From positions 62,001 to 126,000 of the forward strand of contig NZ_FNCC01000005.1 in NCBI RefSeq assembly GCF_900100955.1: a stretch of 64,000 nt of DNA, written 5' to 3'. The stretch is from Lentzea fradiae. GTDB taxonomy: Bacteria; Actinomycetota; Actinomycetes; Mycobacteriales; Pseudonocardiaceae. Numbering within the stretch: position 1 is the stretch's first letter; the number at the start of each line of letters is the position of its first letter. The translations under genes were made by a program, and so were the position numbers. Of the stretch, positions 50,138 to 57,945 are shown one piece after another. The notes under the pieces were generated by a model. It had not been told where the DNA came from, did not search any database, and saw nothing but the letters and a program-made list of their open reading frames with translations.

Positions 50138-51367
50138 ATGAGCACAGTGCGGGACGCCGAGCGGGAGACCACCCCGCCGGCTGAGGCGGACGCGGCCGCG
50201 CCGGCCGGACCTGCCGGGAAGGCGGCGCCGAAGGGCGCACGGGTGAGCAGCCTGCGGTACGTGCTCGGCAGGCTGGTCTTCATCCCGTTCGCGGCCTTCG
50301 TCGTGCTGACGATGAGCTTCTTCTTCGTCAACCTGGTCCCGAGCGACCCCGTGCGGTCGCTCCTCGGCGCGTTCGCGACCGAGGAGGAGGTGGCGCGCCT
50401 CAACACCGAGCTGGGGCTCGACCAGAGCCTCTTCGCGCGGTACCTCGACTACGTCGGCGACGTGTTCTCCGGGTCGATGGGCGCGTCGTACTACACCAGC
50501 ACACCGGTGCTCGACGACCTCGGCAAGCGCGTGCTGCCCACGGTGCTGCTGGTGCTGCTGGGCTTCGCGGTCGCGTGGCTGATCGGCGTGCTGCTGGCCG
50601 TCGTGATCGCCACGGCGAAGGGGCCCGTGAGCCGGGTGACCGACGGCGTCGTGTCGATGCTGCAGGCGATCCCCGACTTCGTGCTCGGCATCGTCGGCTC
50701 GCTGGTGTTCTTCTACCTGCTGGGCCTGGTGCCCGCCCCGGTCGGGCAGCTGCCGCTGGGCATCCTGCCGCCGGAGACGGTGACCGGGTCGATGGTCGTC
50801 GACGGCCTGCTGGAGGGCAACGCCAAGGCGGTCTCCGGCGGCGTGGAGATGATGGTGCTGCCCGTGCTCGCCCTCGGGCTGAGCAACTGCGTGATCTTCG
50901 CCCGCACGATCAGCGCGACGCTGCGCGAGGTGCTCGACGGCAAGTCGTCGGACTACGCGCGCTCGCTGGGCATCGGCAAGCCCACCGTCATCGTGCTCGC
51001 GATGCGGGCGTCACTGCTGCCGACCATCGCGGTCAGCGGCCTCGTGCTGGCCCACCTGTTCGGTGGCGCCGCCATCATCGAGCGCGTCTTCAACTGGCAG
51101 GGCCTCGGCCAGTGGGGTGTCGAGGGCGTCCTGCGCTCGGACCTCCCGGTGGCGCAGGGCTTCGTGGTCGTCGTCGCGACGATGGCGATGCTCGCCTACT
51201 TCGCCGCGGACCTGCTGATGTTCGCCGCCGACCCGCGGGTGCGGCACCAGAGGCTCAACCAGGCGGCCCTGCGCGCGGCCAAGCGCTCCCGGCGGATCGC
51301 CGAGTGGCGCTCGCGCCGGCAGGGCGAGGACAAGCAGGACGGACAACAGGATGACCAACTCAGCTGA
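50138..51367 (+). CDS. ABC permease, DppB type
   Basis: 409-residue inner-membrane subunit of a dipeptide-type importer. The classic DppB start YVLGRLVFIPFAAFVVLTMS, FFFVNLVPSDPVR and the EAA loop DYARSLGIGKPTVIVLAMRA are present, with six hydrophobic segments. It has a longer Ala/Pro-rich cytoplasmic leader and a basic tail. ATG 50138 follows AGGAG. It supplies the partner missing from the importer operon 11 kb upstream. The same direct-repeat motif lies before both units. Confidence 0.9.
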   Translation: MSTVRDAERETTPPAEADAAAPAGPAGKAAPKGARVSSLRYVLGRLVFIPFAAFVVLTMSFFFVNLVPSDPVRSLLGAFATEEEVARLNTELGLDQSLFARYLDYVGDVFSGSMGASYYTSTPVLDDLGKRVLPTVLLVLLGFAVAWLIGVLLAVVIATAKGPVSRVTDGVVSMLQAIPDFVLGIVGSLVFFYLLGLVPAPVGQLPLGILPPETVTGSMVVDGLLEGNAKAVSGGVEMMVLPVLALGLSNCVIFARTISATLREVLDGKSSDYARSLGIGKPTVIVLAMRASLLPTIAVSGLVLAHLFGGAAIIERVFNWQGLGQWGVEGVLRSDLPVAQGFVVVVATMAMLAYFAADLLMFAADPRVRHQRLNQAALRAAKRSRRIAEWRSRRQGEDKQDGQQDDQLS

Positions 51368-52136
51368 CCGCCTCTCCCCGCCGCTGGCGGGCAGGACGGT
51401 GATCGTGACCGGTGGCGCGGGCGGGCTCGGCAGGGCCTTCTCCCGCGGCCTGGTCGAGGCCGGCGCGCACGTCGCGGTGGCGGACCTCGACGTCGGCAGA
51501 GCCCGTGCCGTGGCAGCGGACATCGACCCTGATGCCGGTGTCGTGGACGGGTTCGCGCTCGACGTGTCCGAAGAGGACTCGGTGCGGGACTGCGTCGCCG
51601 CGGTGGCGGAACGGTGGGGCCGCATCGACGTCGTCGTGAACAACGCGGCGTTCCTCTCGGAGGCGCACCGCCGTCCACTTGAGACGTTCTCGGTCGACGA
51701 CTGGATGACCACCCTCAAGGTGAACGTCCTCGGTCCCGCCCTGATGGTGCGGGAAACCCTGCCGTGGCTTGCCAGGCAGGGCGGCAGCGTCGTCAACATC
51801 GGGTCGAGCACCGTGCTCAACGGAGCGCGCAACCTCGCGCCCTACATCTCCAGCAAGGGCGGCGTGAACGCGTTCACCAAGGCGGCGGCGAGAGAGCTCG
51901 GCGCCCGCGGCATCCGCGTCAACGTGGTGCACCCCGGCTTCGTCGACGTGCGGCCGGTGAACGACCCGCCCGCCGAGGAGCTCCCCGGCCACCAGGCCGC
52001 CATCGCGGCGCGCTGCATCCCCCGGCCGGAGCTGCCCGCGGACCTCGTCGGGGCGGTCGTGTTCCTCGCCTCGGACGCCAGCTCGTTCATCACGGGACAG
52101 ACCATCAACGTCGACGGCGGCGTGAACTTGCACTGA
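51351..52136 (+). CDS. SDR-family dehydrogenase
   Basis: 261-residue classical SDR. TGGAGGLGRAFSRGLVEAG at residues 20-38, VDV-type Asp for NAD preference in VADLDVGRA, VVNNAA, catalytic NIGSSTV...YISSK and a GQTINVDGGV C-terminus. ATG lies inside the 3' end of the permease gene (17-bp overlap), indicating coupling. Likely oxidises an alcohol intermediate of the pathway. Confidence 0.87.
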   Translation: MTNSADRLSPPLAGRTVIVTGGAGGLGRAFSRGLVEAGAHVAVADLDVGRARAVAADIDPDAGVVDGFALDVSEEDSVRDCVAAVAERWGRIDVVVNNAAFLSEAHRRPLETFSVDDWMTTLKVNVLGPALMVRETLPWLARQGGSVVNIGSSTVLNGARNLAPYISSKGGVNAFTKAAARELGARGIRVNVVHPGFVDVRPVNDPPAEELPGHQAAIAARCIPRPELPADLVGAVVFLASDASSFITGQTINVDGGVNLH

Positions 52137-52166
52137 GGTCCTCGTGAGCACCGCCGACCGTCCTGT

Positions 52167-52199
52167 GTAGACGGGACGTAGAGGGCGGCGACGGAGGAT
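52167..52199 (+). promoter_or_regulatory. SARP-type direct-repeat promoter 4
   Basis: GTAGAC (52167-52172) and GTAGAG (52178-52183), 11 bp apart, then 10 bp and GAGGAT (52194-52199), identical in spacing and -10 box to the site at 33557. 33 bp before the acetoacetate-decarboxylase-like gene. Confidence 0.7.
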
Positions 52200-52232
52200 G
52201 AAACCGGCAGCGCAGACGTCAAGGAGTGCGTA

Positions 52233-53048
52233 ATGTCCATGTCAATCACCCCGTTCAGCGACGACCTCGAGCCGGTCGACGCACCCCATGGCCGCCCCGA
52301 AGGGTGGAGCGCGCCGTTCAACTCGTCGCCCTACACCGCGCCGGCGCACCCGATGGAGCGCAGCCGGATGATCCTCGTCGAGTTCGAGGCCGACGAGCAG
52401 GCGATGGCCGAGGCGATTCCCGCCCCGCTCGTGTGGGAGCCCGGCACGAGGGCGCTCGCGTTCATCGGCGCGAACCGCCAGACGCCCACCTCGCTGAACT
52501 TCCTGGAGGGCGCGATCATCCTCCAGGCGCGGCTGGACGACATCGTCGCCAACTACATCCCGTACATCTGGACCTCCGCCGACGAGCCGATGCTCGCGGG
52601 CCGCGAGGTGTCGGGCCGCCCGAAGCTGATGTGCGACCACCGCGAGGTCGAGGAGACCGGCAACTTCGCGTACTCGGAGATCGTGCGGCGCGGCCAGACG
52701 CTGATGTCCGCCGGTGTCACGATCGACTCCCACGCCACGGCCAAGGACCTCCCGCTCAAGGGCGGCTACCTGGCGGTCCGCAAGATCGTCATGCCGGAGA
52801 AGGGGCGGGCGACCCTCAAGCAGGTCATCCACCACGAGACCGGCGGCTCGTTCCGGCTCGACTGGATCTACGGCGGACGCGGCCAGCTGGAGCTGCCCAA
52901 GACCGCGCTGTCGGCCGTCGGCGAGCTGGCCCCCACCAAGATCACCGGCGCCTGGTACACGCAGGTCGGCTGGCACCTCGACTGGGGCCGCATCGCCTGG
53001 GAGTCCTGGGTTCCCCAGGACCTCGGCATCGAAGCCAGGGGTCACTGA
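52233..53048 (+). CDS. Acetoacetate decarboxylase-like enzyme
   Basis: 271 residues of the ADC superfamily, which forms a Schiff base between a Lys and a beta-keto acid. Conserved elements: MILVEFEADEQAMAEAIPAP, YIPYIWTSADEPMLAGREV and GRPKLMCDHREVE, whose Lys corresponds to the reactive Lys region. Distant members act as hydratase-aldolases or decarboxylases of aromatic-derived oxo acids. It is co-transcribed with an SDR and preceded by a direct-repeat promoter, so it probably acts late in the ring-fission branch. Confidence 0.83.
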   Translation: MSMSITPFSDDLEPVDAPHGRPEGWSAPFNSSPYTAPAHPMERSRMILVEFEADEQAMAEAIPAPLVWEPGTRALAFIGANRQTPTSLNFLEGAIILQARLDDIVANYIPYIWTSADEPMLAGREVSGRPKLMCDHREVEETGNFAYSEIVRRGQTLMSAGVTIDSHATAKDLPLKGGYLAVRKIVMPEKGRATLKQVIHHETGGSFRLDWIYGGRGQLELPKTALSAVGELAPTKITGAWYTQVGWHLDWGRIAWESWVPQDLGIEARGH

Positions 53049-53050
53049 CC

Positions 53051-53809
53051 GTGGCGGGCAGGCTCGCGGGGAAGAGGGCGGTCGTCACCGGCGCCGCCGC
53101 CGGGATCGGCGAGGGCATCACCCGCCGGTTCCTGGAGGAGGGCGCCACGGTGCTGGCCGCCGACCTCGACCCCTCGGCCGTCGCCCCCGCCGGCCCCGGC
53201 GTGCCGGGCAGGCTGGAGGCGGCGCGCCTCGACGTCACCGACCGGCCCGGCATCGCCGCGCTCGCGGAGCGGATCGACCGCGAGTGGGGCGGCGTCGACG
53301 TCCTGGTGTGCAACGCGGGCGGCACGCTCACCCAGTACCCGCCCGTGCTCGACGCGGACGAGGACTACTGGGACCGCATGTTCGTCCTCAACGCCCGCAG
53401 CGTCTTCGACACCTGCCGCGCCTTCGTGCCGCTGATGCGGGACGGCGGCTCGGTCGTCACGATCGCCTCGGCGGGCGTGGTGGTGCACAAGACGGGGTTC
53501 GGCGTCTACGGCGCCGCCAAGGCCGCCGTCGCGCGCATGACCCAGGCCATCGCGGGCGACTACGCGAGCCGCGGTGTGCGCGCCAACGCGATCTGCCCCG
53601 GCACCATCGCCACGGCGGCCATCCAGCGGATGCTCGCCACCGCGCCGGACCGGGAGGAACGCGAGCGCGTCCAGCTCGCCGGCATCCCGCTCGGCCGCTT
53701 CGGCACACCCCGGGACGTGGGCAACCTCGCCCTGTTCCTCGCCTCCGACGAGTCGTCGTACCTGACGGGCACCGTCCAGGTGCTCGACGGAGGCGCCACA
53801 CTCGGGTGA
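53051..53809 (+). CDS. SDR-family dehydrogenase
   Basis: 252-residue classical SDR: TGAAAGIGEGITRRFLEEG, AADLDPS (NAD-type Asp), CNAGG, catalytic IASAGV...YGAAK, and GTVQVLDGGATLG at the end. The GTG at 53051 starts 2 nt after the decarboxylase stop. Third SDR of the island; the substrate is unknown. Three hairpins follow before the convergent heme operon. Confidence 0.86.
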   Translation: MAGRLAGKRAVVTGAAAGIGEGITRRFLEEGATVLAADLDPSAVAPAGPGVPGRLEAARLDVTDRPGIAALAERIDREWGGVDVLVCNAGGTLTQYPPVLDADEDYWDRMFVLNARSVFDTCRAFVPLMRDGGSVVTIASAGVVVHKTGFGVYGAAKAAVARMTQAIAGDYASRGVRANAICPGTIATAAIQRMLATAPDREERERVQLAGIPLGRFGTPRDVGNLALFLASDESSYLTGTVQVLDGGATLG

Positions 53810-53841
53810 CGTTCCTGTTCCCTTCCAGGAACGCCATCTGT

Positions 53842-53889
53842 GCCGGGGCGCGCGTTCCCCCCGGTCTTTGCCCCGACGCGCGCCCCGGC
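53842..53889. terminator. Hairpin 1 of convergent terminator cluster
   Basis: A 14-bp perfect stem (53842-53855 with 53876-53889), 20-nt loop, 33 bp after the SDR stop. Confidence 0.6.
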
Positions 53890-53923
53890 TCCCACACCGA
53901 ATGTTCCTCCTGCGCCGCACGAG

Positions 53924-53957
53924 AAAGCCCGCCTCCCGGAGCGGAGGCGGGCTTTTC
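53924..53957 (+). terminator. Hairpin 2, intrinsic terminator
   Basis: A 13-bp stem aaagcccgcctcc (53924-53936) with 53943-53955 and a TTTT run: terminator for the rightward island genes. Confidence 0.85.
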
Positions 53958-53973
53958 GTTCGCGTGTGGACAG

Positions 53974-54019
53974 GCGAAGAGCCCGCCTCCCGGAAACCGT
54001 TGGGAGGCGGGCTCTTCGC
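53974..54019 (-). terminator. Hairpin 3, terminator of heme operon
   Basis: An 18-bp perfect stem (53974-53991 with 54002-54019) directly after the leftward HtaA gene stop; its inner arms share agcccgcctcc with hairpin 2. Confidence 0.8.
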
Positions 54020-54027
54020 TCGTCCGG

Positions 54028-55041
54028 TTACGGTCGGGTGCGGGTGCGCGGGCGGTAGGCGGCCAGCACGAACGCCAGTCCCGCGAGGAGCGTGACGACA
54101 CCGGCCCACAGCGTGTGCTCGACGTCGGCACCGGTCGAGGCCAGGGCGGGGGCCGACGTGCCGTCCGGGCGGAACTGGACGTCCGGGACGAGGTTCTCGG
54201 CCGGTTGCGCGGCCGGAGGCGTCACGACGGCCTCCTGCGGCGGTGCGGGAACGGCGGCGCAGTCGGCACCGAGGTGCATCGTCAGCGGGTCGAGATCCGT
54301 GCCCGCGTTGTAGAAGCCGCCGAACGCCTCGGAGCTCGCCAGCGTGGCGGGCACGTCCTTCCAGGTGAGCAGGCCGTCGGCCGGGGTGGCGGCCGGTGTC
54401 GTCAGCCGGCCGAACTCCACACCGGGCAGGTTCGCGGGAGCGGCGGGGGCGCCTTCCGACGCCTTCAGCTCGATGTCCGCGTGCACCACGCTCTTGCCGT
54501 CCGCTGTGGACACCTGAGGGTTCGACACGATCAGCGAGAACAGGTGGCCGGGGTAGGAGAACGTGACGGTGCCGCGGAACTTCGCCGTGAACCGCGTCGG
54601 CGAGGTGTAGTCGGCGGAGTCGAAGGTGAACCGGTAGGCGCCGGTGGCGACGCCCTTCGGGTTCGCGACGCCGTCGACGACGATCTCGTCCAGCGCCGTG
54701 ATGGTGGCGCCGCCGGTCGCGGTGATGGAGTTGCCCACCGCCCCGCCGAGGCCGATCCCGACGTACTGACGGAAGCTCTTCTTCAAGCCCCACACCAGTT
54801 CTCCGGAACGCACGTTGTCCGGGGTCAGCTCGCAGGACTCGGCGGCGGTCCTCGCCGCCACCTCGGGCGTGGAGCTCGGAGCCGGACTGCTGGAGGTGGC
54901 CGGACTGCTCGTGCTGGAGGGAGCCGTGGTGGTGACGCTGCTCGACGGGCCAGGGGGAGGAGCACTGGTGGTGGTGGGCGTGGTGGTGACGGGGCCCTGG
55001 GCGGCCAGGAGGACCAGGCTCGCGAGCACGGGGACGCTCAT
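54028..55041 (-). CDS. HtaA-domain surface protein with LAxTG-like anchor
   Basis: 337-residue exported heme-binding protein. A short signal, then a long Thr/Ser/Pro linker (residues 20-60), then the HtaA domain beginning GELVWGLKKSFRQYVGIG. The C-terminal LASTG, a hydrophobic segment and RPRTRTRP form a sortase signal of the LAxTG class. HtaA domains take heme from hemoglobin and pass it to HmuT in corynebacteria. The ATG overlaps the upstream gene's stop by 4 bp. Last gene of the operon. Confidence 0.85.
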   Translation of the reverse strand: MSVPVLASLVLLAAQGPVTTTPTTTSAPPPGPSSSVTTTAPSSTSSPATSSSPAPSSTPEVAARTAAESCELTPDNVRSGELVWGLKKSFRQYVGIGLGGAVGNSITATGGATITALDEIVVDGVANPKGVATGAYRFTFDSADYTSPTRFTAKFRGTVTFSYPGHLFSLIVSNPQVSTADGKSVVHADIELKASEGAPAAPANLPGVEFGRLTTPAATPADGLLTWKDVPATLASSEAFGGFYNAGTDLDPLTMHLGADCAAVPAPPQEAVVTPPAAQPAENLVPDVQFRPDGTSAPALASTGADVEHTLWAGVVTLLAGLAFVLAAYRPRTRTRP

Positions 55042-56102
55042 GCTTCGACCTTCTTCCGCTTGCGCAGGAAAAGAACGGTGATGATCAGGAGGAGGAACGC
55101 GGCGCCGGCGGCCACCCACCACCACGGCACCGGGTCCGAGGTGGAGGACTCGGCGGCGACGGGCTGGGGTGCTGCCTGGGCCGCGGCGGCCGTCACGGTG
55201 AGGGGCACCGACCCGACCGCGCCGGAGGACGCTCCGGTGAGGTCGAGGGTGTAGGCCCCGGCGGGCACGTCGGCGGGAATGGTCGCGGTGTGCGAGACGG
55301 CTCCGGCGGCGTCGGACTTCGCCGGGGCCAGGAACATCTTCGACGGTCCCAGCGTCACGGTCAGCTGCTCGTCGGCGGCGAAGCCGGTACCGGTGACCGT
55401 GACCTCCCTGCCTGCCTCGACGACGCCGGTGGCGCTGCTGACCGTGGCGGCCCTGGCGGCGGGCTGACCGGCCTGCTGAGGGGTGCCCTGTTGCTGCTGC
55501 TGGGCGGGAGCGGGGGCCTGGGCCTGGGTGCCGGGCTGGTTCGCGGTGCCCGCGGGGGCGGCGAACCGGACCGGCGTGAAGGTCTCGTTGTTGGCGTTCA
55601 CGACGCCGTGCGCGCCCATCGTGATGAAGCCGCAGCGCACCTTGGTGCAGTCGACCTCGCTGGTGTTGCCCGCGCGGTCGACGGCCCGGAACCTTGCGCC
55701 CGGGATGACCATGTTGGTGGACCACGAACCGTCCGCGCTCATGACGCCGCCGTTGGCGCTGGCCGCGGTGTCGCTGCCGGGAAACGCCACATATCGCTGG
55801 TAGCCCTTGTTGTTCTTGTCCTCGGTGTCCTGCACGTACCGGTAGGTGGCACCGGCCGAGCCGCCCCTGCTGGGCTGCCACGCGCCGTCGGCGACCCAGC
55901 CGAACGTGATGTACACGCCGCCGTGCGCCTTGGCGACGGCCTGGAAACCGGTGCCGCGCAACGTCACGTTGGTGGCGTAGTCGGGGTCCGCGGTGGTCAC
56001 GGACAGGCTCACCTGGGCCGCGGCGTGCGCCGTTCCCGGCAGCAGCGCGCACAGGACCGCGCTCGCGGCCAGGACGCCGAGACCTCTTGCTGTGCGGGAC
56101 AT
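55038..56102 (-). CDS. Membrane-anchored surface protein of heme operon
   Basis: 354 residues: signal peptide (GVLAASAVLCALLPGTAHAA), an N-terminal beta-rich domain with a CTKVRC Cys pair, a Gln/Pro-rich linker, an Ig/IPT-like repeat (VTVTGTGFAADEQLTVTLGP), and a C-terminal membrane anchor WWWVAAGAAFLLLIITVLFL with RKRKK. It resembles HtaC/ChtC-type or adhesin-like partners encoded with HmuTUV, although no clear HtaA motif is seen. ATG 56102 has better spacing to AGAGGA than 56108. Confidence 0.7.
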   Translation of the reverse strand: MSRTARGLGVLAASAVLCALLPGTAHAAAQVSLSVTTADPDYATNVTLRGTGFQAVAKAHGGVYITFGWVADGAWQPSRGGSAGATYRYVQDTEDKNNKGYQRYVAFPGSDTAASANGGVMSADGSWSTNMVIPGARFRAVDRAGNTSEVDCTKVRCGFITMGAHGVVNANNETFTPVRFAAPAGTANQPGTQAQAPAPAQQQQQGTPQQAGQPAARAATVSSATGVVEAGREVTVTGTGFAADEQLTVTLGPSKMFLAPAKSDAAGAVSHTATIPADVPAGAYTLDLTGASSGAVGSVPLTVTAAAAQAAPQPVAAESSTSDPVPWWWVAAGAAFLLLIITVLFLRKRKKVEA

Positions 56103-56104
56103 CG

Positions 56105-56878
56105 TCATTCCTCTCTGGTTCGCACGGGCAGCACGACGGGGACACCGGTGCTCGGGTGCGGGAAGACCTCGACCGGATGCCGGTAGACGTCGCTGAGCAG
56201 CTCGGAGGTGCACACCTGCTCCGGCGGGCCCGCCGCGACGAGCTTCCCGTCCGCGAGCACCGCCACGCGGTCGGCGTGGGCCGCCGCGAGGCTCAGGTCG
56301 TGCAGCACGATCAGGACCGCGCCGCCCTCGCGCGCGCGCCGCCGCGCCAGGGACAGCACGAGCTCCTGGTGCCGCAGGTCCAGCGCCGCGGTCGGTTCGT
56401 CGAGCAGCATCGCGGGGGTCTGCTGGGCGAGCACCCGCGCCAGCGCGACCCTCGCCTGCTCGCCGCCGGACAGCGTCGGGTAGGCGCGGTCGGCCAGGTG
56501 CGCGACCCCGGTGTGCCGCAACGCCGCCGCGATCACCTCGTCGTCGTGCTCCTCCTCTGGCGTGCCGTACCAGGGCACCCTGCCCATCTCGACGACGGAG
56601 CGGACGTCGAAGGGGAACGCCAGCGGGTTGTGCTGCGGCAGCACGGCCCGGCGGCGCGCGGCCTCGACGTCCTTCCAGCCGTTCAGCGGGATGCCGTCCA
56701 GCAGCACGGAACCCGACGCGGGCTTGACGTCGCCCGCCATCGCCGAGAGCAGCGTCGACTTGCCGGCACCGTTGGGCCCCACCAGGACGAGCACCTCGCC
56801 CGGCACCATCTCGACCGACACCCGGTCCACCAGCAGCGCCCCGCCGAGGCGGACGCTCACGTTCACCGCGCTGATCAC
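56105..56878 (-). CDS. hmuV: Heme ABC transporter ATPase HmuV
   Basis: 257-residue ATPase. Walker A is LVGPNGAGKSTLLSAMAGDV, the Q-loop AVLPQHNPLAFPFDV, the signature LSGGEQARVALARVLAQQ, Walker B MLLDEPTAALD, and the switch VLHDLSLAA. All are typical of FecE/HmuV ATPases. GTG 56878 overlaps the HmuU stop (GTGA). It drives import of heme through HmuU. Confidence 0.92.
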   Translation of the reverse strand: MISAVNVSVRLGGALLVDRVSVEMVPGEVLVLVGPNGAGKSTLLSAMAGDVKPASGSVLLDGIPLNGWKDVEAARRRAVLPQHNPLAFPFDVRSVVEMGRVPWYGTPEEEHDDEVIAAALRHTGVAHLADRAYPTLSGGEQARVALARVLAQQTPAMLLDEPTAALDLRHQELVLSLARRRAREGGAVLIVLHDLSLAAAHADRVAVLADGKLVAAGPPEQVCTSELLSDVYRHPVEVFPHPSTGVPVVLPVRTREE

Positions 56879-57945
56879 GCCCACCCTCCCGCACTGGTCC
56901 TGGTCCTGCGCAGCAGCCAGAAGAAGAACGGCCCGCCGACCAGCGCCGTGACCATGCCGATCGGCAGGTCGGCGTAGGAGACGACGGTGCGGGCGAGCAG
57001 GTCCGCGCACGCGAGCAGGACGGCGCCGCCGACCAGGCTCGCGGGCACGAGGACCCGGTGGCCCGGCCCCATCACGATCCGCACCAGGTGCGGCACCACC
57101 AGCCCGACGAACGAGATGATCCCGGAGTACGACACGGCCGCGGACACGCCGACGGCCACGGCGCACGTGACGACCAGCCGCAGCCGTTCGACGTTCACCC
57201 CGAGGTGGCGGGCCTGCCGGTCGCCGAGCGAGAGCATGTCGAGCCGCCGGGCCGCGGCGAGCGCGACGACGGCGGTGACGGCCGCCAGCGGCAGCACGAC
57301 CCAGACGTACGGCCAGCGCGCGCCCGCCACGGAACCCAGCTGCCAGAACACGATCTGCTCGCGGGCGGACTGGTCGCCGACGAACATCAGCAACGCGACG
57401 AGCGCGCCCGCGATGGCGTTGACGGCGACACCGGTGAGGATCATCGACACCGTGCCGGTCCTGCCGCCCGACCGCGACAGCGTGTAGACGGCGATGGTCG
57501 TGAGCAGCCCGGCGGCGAACGCGATGCCGGGGGTGGTGAAGGCGCCCAGGAACGTCCAGCCGAAGACGATCGAGAGGCAGGCTCCCACCGCCGCGCCGGA
57601 GGACACCCCGACGACGCCGGGCTCGGCCAGGGGGTTGCCGAACGTGCCCTGCATCAGGGCGCCGCACACGCCGAGCGTCGCACCGACGAGCAGCGACATC
57701 ACCACGCGGGGGAAGCGCACGGCCCACAGCACGCCCTCGGCGTACGGGTCTTCGAGCGAGCCGCCGGTGAGGACGCGCAGCACGTCCCGCGCGGGGATGC
57801 CGTACTGCCCGGCGCCCGCGGACACGACCGACACGACGACCAGCGCCGCGGTCAGCCCGGCGAACAGCACGATCACCCTGGTGCGCTTGCGTTTGCGGGA
57901 CAGGGCCAGGTCGTCCGTGATCTCACGGGTCAGTTTCCGGGTCAT
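56875..57945 (-). CDS. hmuU: Heme ABC permease HmuU
   Basis: 356-residue FecCD-family permease with about 9-10 transmembrane helices. Typical stretches: RFPRVVMSLLVGATLGVCGA, LMQGTFGNPLAEPGVVGVSS, FWQLGSVAGARWPYVWV and GIISFVGLVVPHLVRIVMGP. ATG 57945 overlaps the HmuT stop by 4 bp. Dimeric channel of the heme importer. Confidence 0.93.
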   Translation of the reverse strand: MTRKLTREITDDLALSRKRKRTRVIVLFAGLTAALVVVSVVSAGAGQYGIPARDVLRVLTGGSLEDPYAEGVLWAVRFPRVVMSLLVGATLGVCGALMQGTFGNPLAEPGVVGVSSGAAVGACLSIVFGWTFLGAFTTPGIAFAAGLLTTIAVYTLSRSGGRTGTVSMILTGVAVNAIAGALVALLMFVGDQSAREQIVFWQLGSVAGARWPYVWVVLPLAAVTAVVALAAARRLDMLSLGDRQARHLGVNVERLRLVVTCAVAVGVSAAVSYSGIISFVGLVVPHLVRIVMGPGHRVLVPASLVGGAVLLACADLLARTVVSYADLPIGMVTALVGGPFFFWLLRRTRTSAGGWA

